Shown here piece by piece: positions 6,218 to 10,187 of a stretch of DNA of 10,187 nucleotides. The position numbers were made by a program, and so were the translations under genes. Source of the DNA: JBKPNX01 sp046732855. GTDB taxonomy: Bacteria; Pseudomonadota; Alphaproteobacteria; Geminicoccales; Geminicoccaceae. Under the pieces are notes generated by a model. That model saw nothing but the letters and a program-made list of their open reading frames with translations. It had not been told where the DNA came from and searched no databases. Every line of letters starts with the position of its first letter. The first letter of the stretch is position 1. The stretch spans positions 1 to 10,187 of the forward strand of contig JBKPNX010000159.1 of the NCBI GenBank assembly GCA_046732855.1, in the 5' to 3' direction.

Positions 6218-6266
6218 CCGATCAGAACCGGCTGTGGGCGCCGCGTCTTGGTCTCGAAATCGAGGC

Positions 6267-6295
6267 TTACCGCGGCTTCCGCGCAATCCTATAAG
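6267..6295 (+). promoter_or_regulatory. Candidate sigma-70 promoter for potC-potA
   Basis: TTACCG (6267-6272) and TATAAG (6290-6295) are 17 bases apart, and the -10 box matches 5 of 6 consensus bases. It lies about 48 bases before the potC ATG. A hairpin-forming GTCTCG-AAAT-CGAGGC (6251-6266) abuts the -35 box and might be an operator. If functional, it would let potC and potA be expressed without any upstream operon genes. Confidence 0.4.
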
Positions 6296-6342
6296 AACCC
6301 CGTCGACGGCTTCGATCGACTGCGGTGGAGGGATCAGCGCGC

Positions 6343-7179
6343 ATGGCGCGGGAGCGGGCGGGGCCGCTGGAGTACAGCCGGAAGTTCTGGGTGCGCGCCT
6401 GGCTGGTCGCGACCTTCGTCTTCCTGTACGCCCCGATCGTCACCCTGATCGCGTTCAGCTTCAATGATTCCCGGCGCAACATCGTCTGGCAGGGTTTCAC
6501 GCTCGAGTATTACGCCAAAGCCTGGCACAACGGCTCGCTGATCGAGGCGTTCACCAACAGCATCGCGATCGCGCTGATCGCGACCGTGATCAGCACGGCG
6601 ATCGGCGCGCTCCTGGCGCTGGCGCTGTGGCGCTTCCGCTTTCCCGGCAAGCCCGGCGTCGAGGGCGCCATGGCGCTGCCGATCGTGATCCCCGAGATCT
6701 GCATGGGCGTCGCGCTGCTCGCTTTCTTCGCGCGCACCGGCTGGCCGGCCACGCTGCCCTGGCCGCTCAATCTCGGCCCGATCGTGATCGGTCACGTGGC
6801 CTTCTGCTTCCCGTTCGTCGCGATCGTGGTGCGCGCGCGGATGGCCGGCTTCGACCGCTCGCTCGAGGAAGCCTCCAAGGATCTCGGCGCCGGGGAGTGG
6901 CAGACCTTCCGGCGCATCACGCTGCCCTACATGAAGCCCGGGCTGATCGCCGGCGCGCTGCTGTCCATGACCCTGTCGCTCGAGGACTTCGTCATCACCT
7001 TCTTCACCTCGGGGCCCGAGACGCTCACCTTTCCGGTCAAGGTCTATTCGATGGTGCGTTTCGGCGCGACGCCGGAGGTCAATGCCGCCTCGACTCTGCT
7101 GATCGCCGTGACCATCCTGCTGACCGTGATCGCGATGCGCCTGCAGCGGCCGACCGGGACCGCGGAGGCCGGCGCATGA
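6343..7179 (+). CDS. potC: Polyamine-type ABC transporter permease, PotC/PotI class
   Basis: 278-residue inner-membrane permease, one half of the channel of a spermidine/putrescine-type importer. A short basic N-terminus is followed by six predicted hydrophobic segments at roughly 21-41, 72-95, 107-130, 147-165, 200-222 and 247-267. The cytoplasmic EAA loop that docks on the ATPase is clear: EEASKDLGAGEWQTFRRITL (175-194). The N-terminal LYAPIVTLIAFSFNDS and the ALPIVIPEICMGVALL segment are typical of the PotC/PotI side. ATG 6343 is chosen over GTG 6325 because GGAGGG (6327-6332) makes a proper ribosome binding site for it. The stop overlaps the next start (ATGA). Substrate cannot be fixed from sequence: putrescine, spermidine or a related cation are all possible, and a partner permease and binding protein are needed but not in the window. 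Confidence 0.92.
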   Translation: MARERAGPLEYSRKFWVRAWLVATFVFLYAPIVTLIAFSFNDSRRNIVWQGFTLEYYAKAWHNGSLIEAFTNSIAIALIATVISTAIGALLALALWRFRFPGKPGVEGAMALPIVIPEICMGVALLAFFARTGWPATLPWPLNLGPIVIGHVAFCFPFVAIVVRARMAGFDRSLEEASKDLGAGEWQTFRRITLPYMKPGLIAGALLSMTLSLEDFVITFFTSGPETLTFPVKVYSMVRFGATPEVNAASTLLIAVTILLTVIAMRLQRPTGTAEAGA

Positions 7180-8261
7180 GCGCGCCGGCGATCGTGCGCA
7201 TCGAGGGCGTGACCAAGCGCTTCGGCAGCGTGGTCGCGGTCGACGACGTGTCGCTCGAGATCCGGCCGAACGAGTTCTTCGCGCTGCTCGGGCCGTCCGG
7301 CTGCGGCAAGACCACGCTGCTCCGCATGCTCGCCGGGTTCGAGCGGCCGAGCGCCGGACGCATCGTGATCGATCGCGAGAACATGGCGCAGATGCCGCCG
7401 AACCGCCGCCCGGTCAACATGGTGTTCCAGTCGTACGCGGTGTTCCCGCACATGAGCGTGGCGGACAACGTCGCGTATGGGCTGCGCGTGACCGGCACCC
7501 CCGGCGCCGAGATCGGGCCGCGGGTCAGGGACGCGCTCGCGATGGTGCGCCTGTCCGGCCTGGACGAGCGGTCGCCCGATCAGCTCTCGGGCGGGCAGCG
7601 CCAGCGGGTCGCGCTCGCGCGCGCCTTGATCAAGCGGCCCAAGGTGCTGCTGCTGGACGAGCCGCTCTCGGCGCTCGACAAGAAGCTGCGCGAGGAGATG
7701 CAGCTCGAGCTGGTGCGCCTGCAGCAGGACGTCGGCATCACTTTCGTGATCGTCACCCACGACCAGGACGAGGCGCTGTCCATGGCCGATCGCATCGCGG
7801 TCATGGACCACGGCCGGATCCTGCAGACCGCGCCGCCCGACGAGCTGTACGAGGCGCCGAACTGCCGCATGGTCGCCGACTTCATCGGCACGATGAACCT
7901 ATTTCCGGCGCGGGTGCTCGGCCCGGGCAATCCCGGGACCCGCCTCGAGGCCGCGGGTCTGGGCGCGTTCGAGCTGCCGGATCGGGCGCCGGCCGGCACC
8001 GAGGTCGGGCTTGCGGTCCGTCCGGAGAAGGTGCGGATCAGCCGTGAGGCGCCGGCGGCGGGACTGATCGCCGCGCGCGGCAGGGTCGCCCAGGTCGCCT
8101 ACTTCGGCGACTACAGCCACGTCGCGGTCGAGACCGCGCCGGACGTCCGCATCACCTGCTACCGGACTCACCGCAGCCGGCGCGATCCGGACGCGCTCGT
8201 CGAGGGCGAGGCATGCTGGGTGTCGTGGCACCCGGCGGACTGCATCCTCCTGACCGAGTGA
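7176..8261 (+). CDS. potA: Polyamine-type ABC transporter ATP-binding protein, PotA/PotG class
   Basis: 361-residue ATPase that powers import, acting at the cytoplasmic face of the membrane. The nucleotide-binding domain is complete: Walker A GPSGCGKTT (39-47), Q-loop Gln85 (VFQSYAVFPHM), signature LSGGQRQRVALARAL (137-151), Walker B VLLLDE (157-162), D-loop SALD (165-168) and switch His195 (VTHDQDEALSMADRIAVM). After DFIGTMNLFPARV (~236-247) comes a C-terminal regulatory TOBE-type domain, including GLAVRPEKVRIS and AYFGDYSHVAVE. Length is that of PotA/PotG proteins. The ATG at 7176 overlaps the permease stop by four bases, so the two are probably co-translated and made in fixed ratio. The longer open frame upstream of 7176 is permease sequence read out of frame. 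Confidence 0.95.
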   Translation: MSAPAIVRIEGVTKRFGSVVAVDDVSLEIRPNEFFALLGPSGCGKTTLLRMLAGFERPSAGRIVIDRENMAQMPPNRRPVNMVFQSYAVFPHMSVADNVAYGLRVTGTPGAEIGPRVRDALAMVRLSGLDERSPDQLSGGQRQRVALARALIKRPKVLLLDEPLSALDKKLREEMQLELVRLQQDVGITFVIVTHDQDEALSMADRIAVMDHGRILQTAPPDELYEAPNCRMVADFIGTMNLFPARVLGPGNPGTRLEAAGLGAFELPDRAPAGTEVGLAVRPEKVRISREAPAAGLIAARGRVAQVAYFGDYSHVAVETAPDVRITCYRTHRSRRDPDALVEGEACWVSWHPADCILLTE

Positions 8262-8272
8262 CCTGAACTACG

Positions 8273-8290
8273 GCAGACCCAAGGGTCTGC
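8273..8290. terminator. Perfect palindrome between converging genes, possible terminator
   Basis: GCAGACCC-AA-GGGTCTGC is a perfect 8-base inverted repeat sitting 11 bases after the potA stop and just before the stop of the converging endonuclease gene. No T-run follows on either strand, so it is not a canonical rho-independent terminator, but position between two convergent genes makes a transcription stop or 3'-end stabiliser likely. Confidence 0.45.
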
Positions 8291-8297
8291 TCAGCGG

Positions 8298-9866
8298 CTA
8301 TCGCTTGAGTCCCACGCCAAGCTTCTTGGCTTCCTGGAGATTAATTCTAGCCTTGTGACCATGTTTGGCCAGCAGGTGCAGCAAGTTGCTGCCATCTAAA
8401 AGAGTCAGAGGCTTATCTTTGGCAAATCGATAGGCGTCAGGGCCAAATGACGATGTCGTCACAAGAATTCCTTTGATAGCTCCTTCGTTCATTACTGTCC
8501 CATAAAGATCTCTAACTGCAGCCACGTCGACTGTGTTTGAATAGCGCTTAGCCTGTATCACGATCTTGCCCCCTCGAATGGGATCGGGGTCAAACGCGAT
8601 CGCATCCACTCCCCAATCTCTGCTGGACTGAGTTACCTTCACCCCCCCGCCACCGGCTGAGAACTCGGCGGCGAAGATCTCACGCACCAGATGTTCGAAT
8701 TCTTCCCAACCAATGGCGGCGATGTTGGTCCCTCTTCGAGGGTGCTGGCGACCTCATGACTCGGGACAAAGCGTCGATCCTGTTTGTTGAGTTGAAGGAT
8801 TGGCGCGACCGGTACCATAGACGCAAGGTCAGCGGCGGCCACGCCCTTCAGAGCTCTGAAGCACTCCTTAGGCTCGACAGCCGCGAGATTGATAAGACTG
8901 AACTCTTTCTTCAGTGCCTGGACGGATGCGATGCAGGCCCTGATCTGATTGCCGCTGCGTCGATCTATGGAGTGAACCCAGCCGTTGAACACGACCGCGT
9001 CGATTGCATCGATTTGGTCAGCCTCAAAAAGCTCGTGAATCGTACGTAATGCGATCTGATAAACAGCGTTACCATAAATGGCCTGGAATTCTCTGTCCTT
9101 CAAATATACCTCTTTGAACTCGTTGCGGGCTGCGACATAACGGACTTCTCGCAAAGTGGACAAAACTTCTGGAGCCGGCAATTGATAATCAACTACCAGC
9201 GTCCTAGTTGACATTTCATAATCGATTTGAAACTCCTGGGGAAATGTACTCGGATAGGAAGAGCGCGACAGCACCAAATCACAATACTCCTCGATAGCAC
9301 CTGGATTTGCACTCATGTATCTCGACTTCTGAGCATCAATGGTGATATTGTGTTCACGTGTCTCGGCTTTCAGTTTGCTACAGACAGTGCGCCATTCTTC
9401 AACATCGCGCCGCCAGTCCTCAACATCGCGCTGCCACTCTATCAAGGCTTGTCGAAAACGCGCCTCGCTTTTGTCGAGCTTGCGCCTCTTCCGAAAAGCG
9501 AATAGATGATCCAACAGGCCGAGCGTTGCTGCGAAATCTTTCTTTTCGTGGCCCTGCAGGCTCCGCACGCGGTGCTGGGGGTGCATTGTAGCTTCGCTTC
9601 AGCGCTTCCCAGTCGAGTGTGTCATCTACGCGAAGCGTGTGCAAAAGAAGAGAACGCAGCTGTTGGATCGCCTGCTGGGCCTCCTGAGTTCGCGCGACTG
9701 CTTCTGCCGCCTTGTTTTGCTTCTCGGCTCGAGCTGTTCGGCGAGCCCACTCCTCATTCCAGGCGGCCATTTGGAGTTCCGCCTTCCGCTCGACAACGGC
9801 TGCTTCGCGGCCGCGGATGACCCTATGCTTCAGCAGTCCGGGGTGTTCTATCTCGATGACGTACAT
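8298..9866 (-). pseudogene. Mrr-like restriction endonuclease, broken by two frameshifts
   Basis: Joined across three frames this is one ~520-residue protein. Piece 1 (9866 to ~9549) begins MYVIEIEHPGLLKHRVIRG and is a charged coiled-coil-rich N-terminus. Piece 2 (~9547 to 8732) carries more coil, then EEYCDLVLSRSSYP, VVDYQLPAPE, YQIALRTIHELFEAD and NGWVHSID. Piece 3 (8731 to 8298) is the Mrr-type PD-(D/E)XK nuclease domain: GVDAIAFDPDP, then KIVIQAKRYS with the Q-x-K catalytic element, and a terminal LLHLLAKHGHKA. A surplus C at 9548 and one missing base in the GGG at 8732-8730 break the frame; across each break the text resumes with matching family sequence, so this is a single gene. Relatives are stand-alone modification-dependent or Mrr-like enzymes thought to cut foreign DNA. 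The ATG at 9866 is chosen by family N-terminus; no strong ribosome binding site is visible. The gene is less GC-rich than its neighbours, suggesting transfer. Sequencing error is an alternative to real decay. Confidence 0.85.
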
Positions 9867-10039
9867 GCGGGTGTTGGAGCTACTCCCGAACGCAAATGTC
9901 CAGGACCATCTATGAAGCACAAATTCTGGCAGACGTAAACGATCTACGATTGCTCAAACATGTATGCTTGCATACAACCCCGCAGACGATCCCGCTCGTC
10001 AACTCAGGCCGGGTTCAGCCGTCCGGATCGCGTTACATT
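9867..10039. other. Intergenic region upstream of the endonuclease gene
   Basis: About 170 bases without a gene, between the endonuclease start and the end of the membrane-protein gene. It contains one near-ideal palindrome (entered separately) and no clear promoter on either strand. Confidence 0.6.
9961..9976. promoter_or_regulatory. 16-base palindrome, candidate operator
   Basis: TGTATGC-TT-GCATACA is a perfect 7+7 inverted repeat with a 2-base centre, about 95 bases upstream of the endonuclease ATG. The TGTAT...ATACA form is the kind of site bound by dimeric HTH repressors such as GntR-family proteins; no such regulator is encoded in the window. Its target gene is unproved. Confidence 0.45.
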
Positions 10040-10187
10040 TCAAGGACTCTCGCCGACGTGGTCGGCGACGTAGGCGCCGCGCCGGCCCAGGGGCTTCTCC
10101 CGGCCCGTGGTCGAATCGCGCTCGGTCTGGTGCTCCATTTCCGAATTGAGCTCGGCGCCGAGCAGGACGATGAAGGCGGACAACCAG
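10040..10187 (-). CDS. YihY/BrkB-family inner membrane protein, C-terminal end (partial)
   Basis: Only the last 48 codons are present; the gene enters from the right edge. The piece begins in a hydrophobic segment WLSAFIVLLGAELNSEMEHQ and continues TERDSTTGREKPLGRRGAYV before ending DHVGESP. The 'LLGAELNxExEHQTxRDxTTG' pattern at the end of the last membrane helix, followed by a polar tail, is typical of YihY/UPF0761 (formerly BrkB) proteins, polytopic inner-membrane proteins of uncertain function. The stop is TGA at 10042-10040. It does not appear linked to the endonuclease gene, which is separated by ~170 bases and differs in composition. Confidence 0.85.
   Translation of the reverse strand, partial: WLSAFIVLLGAELNSEMEHQTERDSTTGREKPLGRRGAYVADHVGESP

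Larger units (their letters stand above)
5741..6342. other. Gene-free junction region between element and chromosome
   Basis: About 600 bases between the divergently transcribed integrase and potC, with no frame that looks like a real protein. The element's right attachment site must lie here, but no tRNA or recognisable gene 3' end is visible, and the partner att repeat lies outside the contig. It contains the TGCCC cluster, a candidate integrase promoter, an imperfect inverted repeat (6167-6177 with 6207-6217), a small hairpin (GTCTCG/CGAGGC at 6251-6266), and a candidate potC promoter. I searched for remains of a PotB-type permease C-terminus in the plus frames and saw none. Confidence 0.7.

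Noticed and set aside
6301..6320. Possible tRNA T-arm or attachment site in a tRNA
   Set aside because: No TTCGA loop with matching stems or other tRNA arms could be assembled here or elsewhere in 5741-6342.
5970..6467. Plus-strand open frame of 165 codons in the junction region
   Set aside because: No recognisable motifs, and its end overlaps potC in a different frame; long GC-rich open frames are common by chance.
6627..7175. Long upstream extension of the potA frame
   Set aside because: The translation is Arg/Ala/Asp-rich and is the potC gene read in the wrong frame; the ATGA overlap fixes the start.
7044..7811. Minus-strand open frame of 255 codons opposite potC and potA
   Set aside because: An antisense shadow of highly GC-biased codons, rich in Arg, His and Asp and without motifs; the plus-strand genes explain the region.
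8642..8648. Run of seven C (G7 in the endonuclease) as a phase-variation switch
   Set aside because: The frame across the run matches the expected protein, so the frameshift is not here; a run of seven is short for contingency switching.

Overview
This is a GC-rich bacterial window, most likely from a member of the Pseudomonadota (Proteobacteria). The evidence is high GC with G/C-ending codons, a PotC/PotA-type polyamine importer, and a YihY/BrkB-type membrane protein. The genus cannot be told from the sequence. The first 40 bases are not biological: they hold the Illumina Nextera read-1 transposase adapter, so the left edge is a true contig end with untrimmed adapter.

Region 1 (about 41-5740, all on the minus strand) is the integrase-proximal end of an integrated phage or phage-like element. 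Read in its own direction it starts with a tyrosine integrase (5740-4541) closed by a hairpin terminator. A tightly packed operon follows, whose genes mostly overlap by 1-4 bases or sit 1 base apart: an AlpA-like DNA-binding protein, a DUF3223-HNH endonuclease, a second small excisionase-like protein, a SNF2-type helicase, a DUF2800 RecB/Cas4-like nuclease with candidate Fe-S cysteines, a DUF2815 putative ssDNA-binding protein with an acidic tail, and the 3'-5' exonuclease end of a family A DNA polymerase cut off by the contig end. Together these look like a self-contained DNA replication and recombination module.

Region 2 (5741-6342) is about 600 bases with no convincing gene. It must contain the element/chromosome junction. 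It shows four TGCCC motifs at helical-turn spacing just before the integrase, an imperfect long inverted repeat, and a candidate promoter for the next operon.

Region 3 (6343-8261, plus strand) encodes a polyamine-type ABC permease (PotC/PotI class) and its ATPase (PotA/PotG class), joined by an ATGA overlap. The partner permease and binding protein are absent, and the element lies exactly where they would be expected, so it may have split the operon.

Region 4 (8262-10187) is visibly less GC-rich through most of its length. It holds a Mrr-like restriction endonuclease gene (minus strand) broken by two single-base frameshifts, a 16-base palindrome upstream of it, and the C-terminus of a YihY/BrkB-family protein running off the right edge. 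No CRISPR array, rRNA or tRNA was seen, and I found no strong case for a wholly new system. The replication module and its HNH/HTH genes are the most informative part.
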